Part shown: in pieces, positions 1 through 6,463 of the stretch
How the letters are laid out: the number at the start of each line of letters is the position of its first letter
Position numbering within the stretch: the stretch's first letter is position 1
NCBI GenBank assembly: GCA_036406675.1
Contig: DASXAO010000115.1
Location: 1 to 14,144, forward strand
From: SCGC-AG-212-J23 sp036406675
GTDB taxonomy: Bacteria > Pseudomonadota > Gammaproteobacteria > Burkholderiales > SG8-39
Length of the DNA stretch: 14,144 nucleotides
Direction of reading: 5' to 3'
The notes under the pieces: model-generated
Told to the model about the DNA's origin: nothing
What the model saw: only the letters and a program-made list of their open reading frames with translations
Databases searched by the model: none
Program-made: the position numbers and the translations under genes

Positions 1-1123
1 CCGCCGCCGTGTGCAGCGCGTGCGGATCGAGGTGCACCTCGCGGAACGCCTGCGTGGAGGAGGTGAGCTTCTTGTAGATGCGCGCCTCTTCCTTGTACGA
101 GAGCGTATAGGGCACCTGGATGATCACCATGCGGTCGAGCAGCGCCTCGTTCTCCGGCTCCTGCAGGAACTTCCTGAACTCCGCGAGGTTGGTGTGCGCG
201 AGGATGGTTTCGTCGAGGTGGATCAGCGGGAAGCGCGACACCTTGACGTTCTTCTCCTGGGTGAGCGTGAGGAGCAGGTACAGGAACTCGCGCTTCACCT
301 TGAGGATCTCGATCATCTCGAGCAGGCCGCGGCTCGCGGCATACACGGCGCCCGACCAGGACCAGGCGCGCGGATCGCCTTCGTCGCCGAACTCCGAGAC
401 CTTAGAGAGGTCGACCGAGCCGACGAGGTCGGCGATGTCGGCGGTGGTCGGGTCGTGCGGCGCGTAGGTGCCCACGCCGATGCGGCCCGCCTCGGAGCTG
501 AAGATGCGCTGCACCGGCATCTGCATGAAGTCGCCGTTGAACTCGTGCTGCAGGCGGCTCACGCAGTGCGGGCAGAGCTCGCCGCTGATCTCGACGCCGT
601 AGGTGGCGCGGAACTGCCCCCGCATGGTGTGCGGGATCAGGTGCAGGGGCGACTCGTGCACCGGGCAGCCGTGGATGCCGTACAAGGCCCCGGCATCGGT
701 GTGGCTGTATTCCTCGAGGCCGCGCTTGAGCAGGATCACCATGCTCGACTTGCCGCCCGAGGGGGGGCCAAGCAGCAGAAGCAGGCGTCTGCCAACCTCG
801 GAACCGGCGCTCGCCGCCTTGAAGTAGTCGACCACCCGCTCGATGGTGTCGTTGATCCCGTAGAGCTCGTCCTCGAAGAGTTGACAGCGGAAGCGACCCT
901 GGCTGTCGTCGAAGCCCTCGGCCCGCATCATGTCCCAGATGTACTGATGGCTGGTCCGGGCGAGGCCGCGCGTGTCGTTCGGGAAGATCTGCTCGAGGAA
1001 GCTGGCGAAGGTTCCAGCCCAGTGCGCGGCGCGGTGTTCCTTGGTGAAATCGTTCAGCGACCTGAGGAGGCTCGCCTTGCGCTCGTTGTTACCGTCGTTG
1101 AAGCCAGGTACCGGATTGTTCAT
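1..1123 (-). CDS. prkA: PrkA family serine protein kinase, N-terminal part (runs off the left edge)
   Basis: The reverse strand reads open from an ATG at 1123 to the window edge, giving 374 residues beginning MNNPVPGFND. A Walker A motif GPPSGGKS lies at about residues 119-126, inside an AAA-type domain, and a CPHC pair follows in GELCPHCVSRLQHE. The stretch IHLDETILAHTNLAEFRKFL and the following NEALLDRMVMIQVPYTL region are typical of PrkA. PrkA/YeaG proteins are about 630-645 residues, so the C-terminal kinase-like region lies outside the window. They are cytoplasmic ATP-dependent Ser/Thr kinases linked to starvation and stress, usually encoded beside a DUF444 (YeaH) protein and SpoVR; those would lie left of position 1 and cannot be seen. 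A Shine-Dalgarno-like AAAGGTGG sits just upstream of the ATG and supports this start. Identification is firm; the kinase substrate is unknown. Confidence 0.95.
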   Translation of the reverse strand, partial: MNNPVPGFNDGNNERKASLLRSLNDFTKEHRAAHWAGTFASFLEQIFPNDTRGLARTSHQYIWDMMRAEGFDDSQGRFRCQLFEDELYGINDTIERVVDYFKAASAGSEVGRRLLLLLGPPSGGKSSMVILLKRGLEEYSHTDAGALYGIHGCPVHESPLHLIPHTMRGQFRATYGVEISGELCPHCVSRLQHEFNGDFMQMPVQRIFSSEAGRIGVGTYAPHDPTTADIADLVGSVDLSKVSEFGDEGDPRAWSWSGAVYAASRGLLEMIEILKVKREFLYLLLTLTQEKNVKVSRFPLIHLDETILAHTNLAEFRKFLQEPENEALLDRMVIIQVPYTLSYKEEARIYKKLTSSTQAFREVHLDPHALHTAA

Positions 1124-1335
1124 GACGCCACCTTTCAGGAGCTCTCAATCCCTCTCGCTACGTTAGATCACGGGTTTGCGCGTTCCATCCATCGCCAAGC
1201 AATAATCCGTCCAACGGGTGCAGAACCGAACCGTTGACCGAAATGCCGAAGAGCGTCAGACGATTCCCGACGGAAGATGCGTTGGCTTGGAAGTGCGCAA
1301 CACGGCCGGACGACCGTTGTCGACGTTCTGTTACA

Positions 1336-1357
1336 AGTACCCATGCTGCCAGGTACT
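1336..1357. repeat. Inverted repeat AGTACC-N10-GGTACT upstream of prkA
   Basis: Six-base arms at 1336-1341 and 1352-1357 are perfectly inverted around a 10-base spacer. The site is about 215 bases upstream of the prkA start and could be an operator for a dimeric regulator. At six bases per arm, chance cannot be excluded. Confidence 0.3.
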
Positions 1358-1419
1358 GCTTAGACTCTTTCTTGTTCATTTGCCTTCCCCGCGTGAGCGC
1401 GAGTGTTATGGCGAGTCTT

Positions 1420-1500
1420 GAGGCTAGAATCCACTCATTCGCCGCCGGATGTCAACTGGTTTTGGCCGCTGCATTGAAAGAAATCTTGCGCTGTTGCGAC
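1420..1500 (+). pseudogene. Decayed duplicate of the promoter and 5' end of the 117-residue gene
   Basis: This stretch aligns by eye with 1889-1970, an offset of 469-470 bases. Thirteen bases around the -10 box (GAGGCTAGAATCC) are identical. A second block matches well (ATGTCAACTGGTT against ATGCCAACTAGTT). The coding start is recognisable: the copy reads LKEILRCCDRPLQ where the intact gene reads LKEILGVADDPPA. The start codon region has changed from CCATGCTGAAAG to GCATTGAAAG, a one-base shift that removes the ATG, and similarity fades soon after 1500. It therefore looks like a dead partial duplication rather than a gene. The alternative is a shared regulatory motif, but matching codons after the start argue against that. 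Confidence 0.5.
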
Positions 1501-1539
1501 CGCCCCCTGCAGGGCCGCGCTCGGTTACAAAGATTCGTG

Positions 1540-1582
1540 CGCTGAGTAGTGACGCGTTTCGTCGCTGAGGTGACGCGTTTCG
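1540..1582. repeat. Tandem direct repeat, two copies of about 20-22 bases
   Basis: Two near-identical copies lie at 1540-1561 and 1563-1582. Each starts CGCTGAG and ends GTGACGCGTTTCG (second copy) or AGTGACGCGTTTCG (first copy), with a two-base length difference between the two blocks. The core TGACGCGTTTCG is identical at 1550-1561 and 1571-1582, exactly 21 bases (about two helical turns) apart, so both cores face the same side of the DNA. This spacing fits a pair of regulator sites, or a simple slippage duplication. No function is shown. Confidence 0.6.
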
Positions 1583-1625
1583 GCGCGCAGTGTTCGTGCG
1601 CTTTTTGGCGGATCCGGGATCGCGA

Positions 1626-1644
1626 TTGTCGCGGCGCGCGACAA
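1626..1644. repeat. Perfect 8-bp inverted repeat (hairpin or operator)
   Basis: TTGTCGCG at 1626-1633 and CGCGACAA at 1637-1644 are exact reverse complements around a three-base GCG loop. There is no following T-tract on either strand, so it is not a standard intrinsic terminator. It could be a compact operator or an RNA hairpin if the region is transcribed. Confidence 0.5.
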
Positions 1645-1681
1645 AGCTCGGGCAACCGCCGCGGCACGCGCATCGATTTGC

Positions 1682-1701
1682 CGCGTCGCATCGATGACGC
1701 G
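1682..1701. repeat. Inverted repeat CGCGTC-N8-GACGCG
   Basis: Six-base arms at 1682-1687 and 1696-1701 flank GCATCGAT, which itself contains the palindrome ATCGAT; the same GCATCGAT octamer also occurs about 20 bases earlier. It is weakly supported as a functional site, because GC-rich DNA produces such arms by chance. Confidence 0.3.
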
Positions 1702-1871
1702 AGCGTTCGGGGCGACCGTTCGCGGTCCGCATCCGGACCGTCCGTCACCTCCAATCGATCGCATCTTCCGCCGCGAAGGCTCTGACGCCCATCGGGATTT
1801 CAACGCGGGCGCCGCCGGACCGGACCGCCGGGTCCCCCTGGGCCGGATCCCCTCCCGAGCACGGCGGGGAA

Positions 1872-1899
1872 TTGCCACCGCCGCTCATGAGGCTAGAAT
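1872..1899 (+). promoter_or_regulatory. Probable sigma-70-type promoter for the 117-residue gene
   Basis: TTGCCA (1872-1877) and TAGAAT (1894-1899) each match the consensus at five of six positions and are separated by 16 bases. Transcription would begin near 1906, leaving a leader of about 35 bases before the ATG at 1941. The -10 box lies in the segment that is duplicated at 1420-1500, which supports its importance; the -35 box is not conserved in that copy. Confidence 0.55.
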
Positions 1900-1940
1900 C
1901 CGCCCATCTCTCGACAAATGCCAACTAGTTCAATTCTTCC

Positions 1941-2294
1941 ATGCTGAAAGAGATCCTCGGTGTTGCCGACGACCCACCGGCCAAGCGGCGCTGGTTCCAC
2001 GACGACTTCTTCGATCTCTTCGTGTGGCAGTCCGGCGGCGAGGTCACGCTGTTCCAGCTCTGCTATGGCGCCGACGCCGTCGAGCGCGCGCTGGTGTGGG
2101 ACAAGGTGCGCGGGTTCTTCCACGACGGGCCGCAGGGCGAGGACGTCATCTCGCGCTTCGAGGACGCGGCCGCCGCGCTGCCGGACGACATCCGGCAGGA
2201 GATCCGCCAGAAAGTTCACGAGTTCGCCGACAGCCGCAAGGCGGTGACCGTGCGGCGCAAGCGCTTCCGCCGCGCCTCGTGGCAGAAGAAGTAG
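1941..2294 (+). CDS. Small protein of unknown function (117 residues)
   Basis: The frame is 117 codons from ATG 1941 to TAG 2292-2294. An in-frame stop at 1926-1928 makes this ATG the first possible start. There is no clear Shine-Dalgarno sequence, but a good promoter lies just upstream. The protein has no signal peptide or membrane segment. Its N-terminal half holds an aromatic motif RRWFHDDFFDLFVWQ (about residues 16-30) followed by LFQLCYG; the middle is acidic; the tail is strongly basic (VRRKRFRRASWQKK), which suggests contact with nucleic acid or another polyanion. I do not recognise a named family, though the RWF-DD-FDL-VW pattern suggests a small conserved hypothetical. It converges on the cyclase gene with a single base between the stops. 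A decayed copy of its 5' end lies about 470 bases upstream. Confidence 0.8.
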   Translation: MLKEILGVADDPPAKRRWFHDDFFDLFVWQSGGEVTLFQLCYGADAVERALVWDKVRGFFHDGPQGEDVISRFEDAAAALPDDIRQEIRQKVHEFADSRKAVTVRRKRFRRASWQKK

Positions 2295-2295
2295 C

Positions 2296-3399
2296 CTAGC
2301 GCGAGCGCCGCGGAAGCTTCTCGGGCGCGCCGATCGCCACCGGCCGGACTTCGGCGCCCGCGGCGCCTTTCTGGCGCGCGGGCAGGATCATGGTGCACGA
2401 AGTCCACACCTTGTCGCGCGCGAGCTCGTCGAGCTTCGCGTTCTCGACGTGGTGGATGCCCACCTGGCTCAGCATGTAGTGGTGGATGGCGAACGGCAGT
2501 CCGGGCGGCGTGCCCGGGGCCGGCCCCGCGGTGCCGGCGAGCATGCCCTCCGGGACGGGATCGATGAAGGGCGTATCGAGGCCGATCGCGACGATGCGGC
2601 GCTCGCCGAGGTAGCGCGCGGCGTCGTAGCCGAGGCCGGGTGCCCGCGAGTAATAGATCTTGTCGGTGTCGGGGTCGCGCCACTGATCGCCCCAGCCGGT
2701 GTACACGTAGACCACGTCGCCCGGGAGGATGCCGCGCTCGGCGAGGCCCTGCGCCTTGAGCATGCCGCGGATTTGATCCGCGCTCACCACCTCGCCCGCC
2801 TTCATCGCCTGGCCCTTGCCGACGTAGGCCTTCGCGTCGAGCAGCACCGCCGAGGTCACGATCGGCGGCATCTTCTCGAGGCCGAGCCGCAGGAGCGGCG
2901 AATCCGGCGTCGGCTTGACGTCCTTCTGCGTGAAGCCGCCGTAGTACGTCGCCTCGTCGACCGGAAAGGGCGATTTGCCGTCCCACGGCTGCTTAAGCGC
3001 GGCGAAGTGGCCGAGGGCGTCGATCTGGGTGCCCTGCTGGCCGGGCTCGGCGCCTTCGTTCAGCGTCTCGCTGTTGAAAGCGTGCGCGCTGCCGGGGATG
3101 CCCGAGGTCGGCTTGGGCTTGACCGCGTACGGGCCGGCGAACGGCGAAAGCGGCATCGTGCTCGAGCGCACCTGGGAGAGCTCGTACGTTCTCGCCCCGG
3201 GCTCGGCGACGAACCAGGCGCAGCGCTGCAGCGTGGCGGGTCCGATCTGGTTCGCCATGCCGCGCTCGTCGCCGGCGGGCCACGGCGGCGAAGGCACCTT
3301 GAGCCGCTGCAGCTTGACCGGCTCGGCGGCCTGCAGCGGGGCGAGTGCCGAGCACATCGCGAACACGACGATCCATCTAAGATAGGCGCTCATGGGCAT
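2296..3399 (-). CDS. Exported cyclase family protein (kynurenine-formamidase-like), atypical metal site
   Basis: From ATG 3399 the product is 367 residues. It starts with a Sec signal peptide (MPMSAYLRWIVVFAMCSALAPLQA, cleavage likely before AEP), so it should act in the periplasm. A longer frame from 3462 would bury this signal, so 3399 or 3393 is preferred. The body matches the cyclase family (PF04199), metal-dependent hydrolases that include kynurenine formamidase. Seen are GDVVYVYTGW, the P-G-L-AARYLGERRIVAIGLDT block, the HHYMLSQVGIHHVEN region and a closing VRPVAI. The usual motif HxGTHxDxxxH reads QQGTQIDALGH (residues 121-131): both ligand histidines are glutamine, while Asp127, His307 and Glu319 remain. 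Activity is therefore uncertain, and the substrate could differ. It converges on the 117-residue gene and its 5' end overlaps that of the divergent reductase. Confidence 0.85.
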   Translation of the reverse strand: MPMSAYLRWIVVFAMCSALAPLQAAEPVKLQRLKVPSPPWPAGDERGMANQIGPATLQRCAWFVAEPGARTYELSQVRSSTMPLSPFAGPYAVKPKPTSGIPGSAHAFNSETLNEGAEPGQQGTQIDALGHFAALKQPWDGKSPFPVDEATYYGGFTQKDVKPTPDSPLLRLGLEKMPPIVTSAVLLDAKAYVGKGQAMKAGEVVSADQIRGMLKAQGLAERGILPGDVVYVYTGWGDQWRDPDTDKIYYSRAPGLGYDAARYLGERRIVAIGLDTPFIDPVPEGMLAGTAGPAPGTPPGLPFAIHHYMLSQVGIHHVENAKLDELARDKVWTSCTMILPARQKGAAGAEVRPVAIGAPEKLPRRSR

Positions 3400-4291
3400 G
3401 ATGGTTGAAGGTGTCTGGCGGGACGTTCCGCGCGACACGAAGTCTACCGGCGGCGAGTTCATCCGGCCCGACAGCGGCTTCCGCGGCCGGGTCGCGCTCG
3501 GCGAGGTCGAGCCCGGCCGCTACCAGCTCTACGTTTCGAAGGCCTGCCCCTGGGCTCATCGCACGCTCGTCGTGCGCGCGCTGAAGGGGCTGGAGAAGGC
3601 CGTCCCGGTGTTCTATGCCCGGCCGGAGGTGCTCTCGCACGGCTGGGAATATGCCGACGGCGCGATCCGCTACCTGTACGAGCTGTACACGCGCACCAAG
3701 CCCGACTACACCGGACGGGTCACGGTCCCGGTGCTCTGGGATTCCAGGAGCGGCCGGATCGTGAACAACGAATCCTCCGAGATCCTGCGCATGCTCGACA
3801 CGGACTTCGGCCCGCTCGCCACGCGCAAGCTTCCCGGCCTGTACCCGGCCGCGCTGCGGAAGGAAATCGATGCGGTGAACGAGCGCGTGTACCGCAGCGT
3901 CAACAACGGGGTGTATCGTGCCGGCTTCGCCACCGCGCAGGAGAAGTACGACGAGGCGGTGACGGCGCTCTTCGCCACCCTGGACTGGCTGGAAAGGCGC
4001 CTCGCGAAGCGCCGTTGGCTGTGCGGGCGGCAGTTCACAGAGGCCGATGTGCGCCTCTTCACCACGCTGGTAAGGTTCGACGCGGTCTACTACTCGCACT
4101 TCAAGTGCAACCTGCGGCGGCTCACCGACTATCCGCGACTATGGCGCTATGCGCGACGGATCCATGCTCTGCCGGGGGTAGCGCGCACCGTCGACCTGGG
4201 CGAGATCAAGGCGCACTACTACCGCAGCATGCCGGAGCTCAACCCGAGCGGCATCGTGCCGCGCGGACCGCTCATCGACTTCTCGTCCTAG
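3392..4291 (+). CDS. Glutathionyl-hydroquinone reductase (xi-class GST, ECM4/YqjG type)
   Basis: The 299-residue product begins MGMMVEGVWRD and continues DTKSTGGEFIR, the usual N-terminus of this family, so ATG 3392 is chosen over the ATGs at 3398 and 3401. The thioredoxin-like domain carries the catalytic motif ACPWAHR with Cys52. Next come PDYTGRVTVPVLWD and NNESSEILRMLD, which form the glutathione-binding region. A helical C-terminal domain follows (about residues 150-280), ending in the typical LNPSGIVPRGP. Enzymes of this type reduce glutathionyl-hydroquinones and release glutathione in the cytoplasm, often alongside quinone or chlorophenol breakdown. E. coli YqjG is 328 residues, so this is slightly short but complete. 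Its promoter must overlap the 5' end of the divergent cyclase gene. The outer membrane protein gene downstream appears to overlap its 3' end in another frame. Confidence 0.92.
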   Translation: MGMMVEGVWRDVPRDTKSTGGEFIRPDSGFRGRVALGEVEPGRYQLYVSKACPWAHRTLVVRALKGLEKAVPVFYARPEVLSHGWEYADGAIRYLYELYTRTKPDYTGRVTVPVLWDSRSGRIVNNESSEILRMLDTDFGPLATRKLPGLYPAALRKEIDAVNERVYRSVNNGVYRAGFATAQEKYDEAVTALFATLDWLERRLAKRRWLCGRQFTEADVRLFTTLVRFDAVYYSHFKCNLRRLTDYPRLWRYARRIHALPGVARTVDLGEIKAHYYRSMPELNPSGIVPRGPLIDFSS

Positions 4292-5628
4292 CGCTCGGCG
4301 CGCTCCTCGCCGCCCCGGCGGCCGGCAACAGCGATCCGCTGTCGGGCTTCGCCGCGCCCGACAGCGCGGCGCTCGGGGTCATGTGGCGGATCGAGCGCTC
4401 GCCCTATCGCGACGCGGGCACGCGGCACGACTTCACGCCGCTGTACATCTACGAGGGCGAGCGGTTCTACCTGCGCTCGCCCAGCGTCGGGCTGAAATTC
4501 GGCGCCTCGGAGCAGCGGCGCCTCGAGGTCTTCTTCCGGCACCGCTTCGAAGGCACCCCGACCGACGAGATTCCCCAGAGCCTCGCCGGCATGGCGCCAC
4601 GCGAGCACGGCATCGACGGCGGCGTGAGCGGCCAGATCGGCGGCGCCTGGGGCCTCGCCTTCGCCGAGCTGCTGCGCGACGTGTCCCAGACCTCGGGCGG
4701 CACCGAGCTGCGCTTCGGATACCAGTATCCGTTCCGCCGCGGGCGTCTTTGGCTGCGCCCGCACGTCATCGTCGGGGCGCGCGACCAGCGCCTCAACAAC
4801 TACTACTACGGCGTGCTGCCCGAGGAGGCGCGCGCCGATCGCCCCGCCTACGAGGTGCAGAACGGCGTGGTGCCCGAGATCGGCTTTTACGCCGCGTATC
4901 AGGTGAGCACGCGCTGGCGCCTCATCGGCGGTGCGAGCTTTTCGCGGCTGCCGGATACCATCGCCGGCAGCCCGATCGTCGGCGAGCGCATCCTGAACCA
5001 GTACTACGCCGGGGCTGCCTACGATCTTTCGTCCGAGCAGGAGCAGTGGCCGCAGGGGCGGCCCCTGATCGTGCGCGCGCTCTACGGCGCCTCCACCGAC
5101 TGCAACCTGGTGGACATCGTGGCGTTTCGCTGCACCACGGTGCACACGAAGGACGACACCGGCATCGTGGGCGCGGAGGTGGGCTGGCCGCTCGTCGACC
5201 GGCTGAACGGCTGGCCGCTCGACCTCGCCGGCTTCGTCGGCGTGACGATGCACAGGGAGCAGGGCCTGCAGCCGGATTTCCCCGAGATCAAGGGCTACAT
5301 CAAGGCGTACTTCTACGGCTTTCCGTGGGATGCGAAGCTGCGCACGCGAATCGGGCTCGGGGTGGGCCTGTCCTGGGCCAAGGACATTCCCTTCAGCGAG
5401 GCGCGCGACCTCGCGGCGAAAGGCCAGAACACTTCGCACCTGCTGCAGGTGCTCGATCCCACCATCGACATGAGCCTCGGCGACCTCATCGCGGTGCGCA
5501 GCCTGCGCAACACGTTTTTCGGCGCCGGCGTGTCGCACCGCTCGGGCATCTTCGGCAGCTCGCAGCTCCTCGGCAACGTCAACGGCGGCTCGAACTACAT
5601 CTACGGCTACCTCGAGACCTCGTTCTAG
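4141..5628 (+). CDS. MipA/OmpV-like outer membrane protein; start codon unresolved
   Basis: The frame encodes a secreted beta-barrel-like protein of about 430 mature residues. A hydrophobic signal core (HRLLVLALGALLAAPAAG, around 4273-4326) is followed by SPYRDAGTRHDFTPLYIYEGERFYL, many alternating aromatic/polar strands, and a C-terminal phenylalanine (YIYGYLETSF), the signature of outer membrane proteins. I assign it to the MipA/OmpV type from memory of related sequences. Two cysteines (STDCNLVDIVAFRC) could form an extracellular disulfide. The oddity is the start: no ATG, GTG or TTG lies in frame between 4141 and the signal core. Using ATG 4141 puts about 45 extra residues ahead of the signal and overlaps the reductase by 151 bases; ATG 4381 would lose the signal. 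A frameshift or a non-standard start near 4270 is possible. The 3' end is certain: the stop's last G is the first base of the palindrome. Confidence 0.75.
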   Translation: MALCATDPCSAGGSAHRRPGRDQGALLPQHAGAQPERHRAARTAHRLLVLALGALLAAPAAGNSDPLSGFAAPDSAALGVMWRIERSPYRDAGTRHDFTPLYIYEGERFYLRSPSVGLKFGASEQRRLEVFFRHRFEGTPTDEIPQSLAGMAPREHGIDGGVSGQIGGAWGLAFAELLRDVSQTSGGTELRFGYQYPFRRGRLWLRPHVIVGARDQRLNNYYYGVLPEEARADRPAYEVQNGVVPEIGFYAAYQVSTRWRLIGGASFSRLPDTIAGSPIVGERILNQYYAGAAYDLSSEQEQWPQGRPLIVRALYGASTDCNLVDIVAFRCTTVHTKDDTGIVGAEVGWPLVDRLNGWPLDLAGFVGVTMHREQGLQPDFPEIKGYIKAYFYGFPWDAKLRTRIGLGVGLSWAKDIPFSEARDLAAKGQNTSHLLQVLDPTIDMSLGDLIAVRSLRNTFFGAGVSHRSGIFGSSQLLGNVNGGSNYIYGYLETSF

Positions 5629-5711
5629 AAAAAGGGGTCAGAGGAATTTTCCTGTAACACCTAAGGCTGCGCGCGAACGTGTTACAGGAAAATTCCTCTG
5701 ACCCCTTTTTC
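5628..5711. repeat. Perfect 33-bp inverted repeat (REP/MITE-like) and probable bidirectional terminator
   Basis: The left arm 5628-5660 and right arm 5679-5711 are exact reverse complements over 33 bases, around an 18-base loop (5661-5678). Each arm starts at the outside with GAAAAAGGGGTCAGAGG and ends inside with CCTGTAACAC. On either strand the stem ends in CCCCTTTTT, so transcripts from both sides could form a very stable hairpin closing in a U-tract, the form of an intrinsic terminator. The outer GGGGTCAGA-type sequence resembles dispersed palindromes mobilised by REP-associated (IS200-like) transposases in betaproteobacteria; that link is from memory. No transposase is in the window. The element begins at the last base of the upstream stop codon and ends two bases from the stop of the convergent gene. 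Confidence 0.9.
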
Positions 5712-5713
5712 GT

Positions 5714-6463
5714 CTACCCCAGCGAGGAGTAGCCGCCGTCGACCGGGATCGCCGTCCCGGTGACGAAATCTGAGGCCGCCGAGGCGAGGAACACCGCGAT
5801 CCCGCCGAGGTCCCCGGGCCTGCCCCAGCGCCCGGCGGGCGTGCGCGCGAGCACGCGCTCGTGGAGGCCCGCGACCTCTTCGCGCGCGCGCCGGGTGAGC
5901 GCGGTGTCGATCCAGCCGGGGAGCACGGCGTTCACCTGGATGTTGTCCTTCGCCCACGCCGCCGCAAGCGACCGCGTGAGCTGCACCACGCCGCCCTTGC
6001 TCGCCCCGTAGGGCGCGGCGAACGAGGCGCCGAAGAGCGACATCATCGAGCCGATGTTCACGATCTTGCCGCCGCCGGCGCGCCGCATGTGCGGGTAGGC
6101 CGCCTGGCAGGCGACGAACGCGCTGGTGAGGTTGGTGTCGAGCACCGCGCGCCATTCGTCGAGGCCGTAGTCCTGCGGCGCCTTGCGGATGTTGGTGCCG
6201 GCGTTGTTCACCAGGATGTCGAGCCGGCCCAGCCGGGCGGCGGCTTCATTCACCATGGCGCGGCACGCCGCCGCGTCTTTCAAGTCGAACGAAAGCGAGA
6301 CCGCCTTCAGCTCGGCCGCGGCGCTGGCGTTCTTCTTCGCGTCGCGTCCCGCGATCGCCACCGCGGCGCCCGCCTGCGCCAGCGCGCGCGCCATGGCGAG
6401 GCCGATGCCGCCGTTGCCGCCGGTGACCAGAGCGGCTTTTCCTGTCAGATCGAAGTTGTCCAT
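5714..6463 (-). CDS. Short-chain dehydrogenase/reductase (classical SDR)
   Basis: The 249-residue product starts MDNFDLTGKAALVTGG at ATG 6463; an upstream TTG/ATG extension (MLLSSF) adds nothing conserved. All classical SDR features are present: cofactor motif TGGNGGIG (residues 14-21), NNAG (86-89), and the catalytic tetrad Asn111, Ser139, Tyr152, Lys156. The end reads FVTGTAIPVDGGYSSLG, as usual. Arg40 after the second beta strand (IAGRD) suggests NADP(H) preference. The sequence resembles gluconate/ketodeoxygluconate-type dehydrogenases (KduD-like), but substrate cannot be read from it. It is divergent from a MarR-acetyltransferase gene, which is a natural candidate for its regulator. No clear Shine-Dalgarno sequence is seen. 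Its 3' end meets the palindrome. Confidence 0.92.
   Translation of the reverse strand: MDNFDLTGKAALVTGGNGGIGLAMARALAQAGAAVAIAGRDAKKNASAAAELKAVSLSFDLKDAAACRAMVNEAAARLGRLDILVNNAGTNIRKAPQDYGLDEWRAVLDTNLTSAFVACQAAYPHMRRAGGGKIVNIGSMMSLFGASFAAPYGASKGGVVQLTRSLAAAWAKDNIQVNAVLPGWIDTALTRRAREEVAGLHERVLARTPAGRWGRPGDLGGIAVFLASAASDFVTGTAIPVDGGYSSLG

Larger units (their letters stand above)
1124..1940. other. Long intergenic region with repeats; no convincing gene
   Basis: About 800 bases lie between the divergent prkA and the 117-residue gene. The open frames here are short, mutually contradictory and rich in Arg/Ala, as expected of non-coding GC-rich DNA. Parts are visibly less GC-rich than the flanking genes. 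Structure that can be seen: an inverted repeat AGTACC/GGTACT with a 10-base spacer (1336-1357), a TAGAAT box at 1425-1430, a decayed copy of the downstream promoter and 5' end (1420-1500), a tandem 20-22 base repeat (1540-1582), an 8-bp hairpin (1626-1644), a 6-bp inverted repeat CGCGTC/GACGCG (1682-1701) and a small GGACC/GGTCC hairpin (1822-1835). The prkA promoter must lie in the left part, but I could not pick a convincing -35/-10 pair. Confidence 0.7.

Noticed and set aside
11..1237. Long plus-strand open frame of 408 codons
   Set aside because: It is the antisense shadow of prkA: the reverse strand gives a clear PrkA protein with a Walker A motif, while this frame is a low-complexity Arg/Glu/Val-rich product.
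1540..1701. CRISPR array
   Set aside because: There are only two tandem copies with no unique spacers of constant length, and no cas gene is in the window.
1694..2299. Plus-strand frame of 201 codons overlapping the 117-residue gene
   Set aside because: Its product is Arg/Pro-rich without any family features, it has no ribosome-binding site, and it is out of frame with the better supported gene at 1941-2294.
2449..3408. Plus-strand frame of 319 codons opposite the cyclase gene
   Set aside because: The minus strand gives a signal peptide and conserved cyclase motifs; this frame shows none.
4288..5538. Minus-strand frame of 416 codons
   Set aside because: It lies opposite the outer membrane protein gene, whose product has a signal peptide and barrel C-terminus; the minus frame has the Ala/Val/His/Arg-rich look of antisense GC-rich DNA.
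5640..5700. Two open frames on opposite strands ending in the same KGVRGIFL peptide
   Set aside because: The identical ends come from the inverted repeat at 5628-5711 being read from both sides; neither is a gene.
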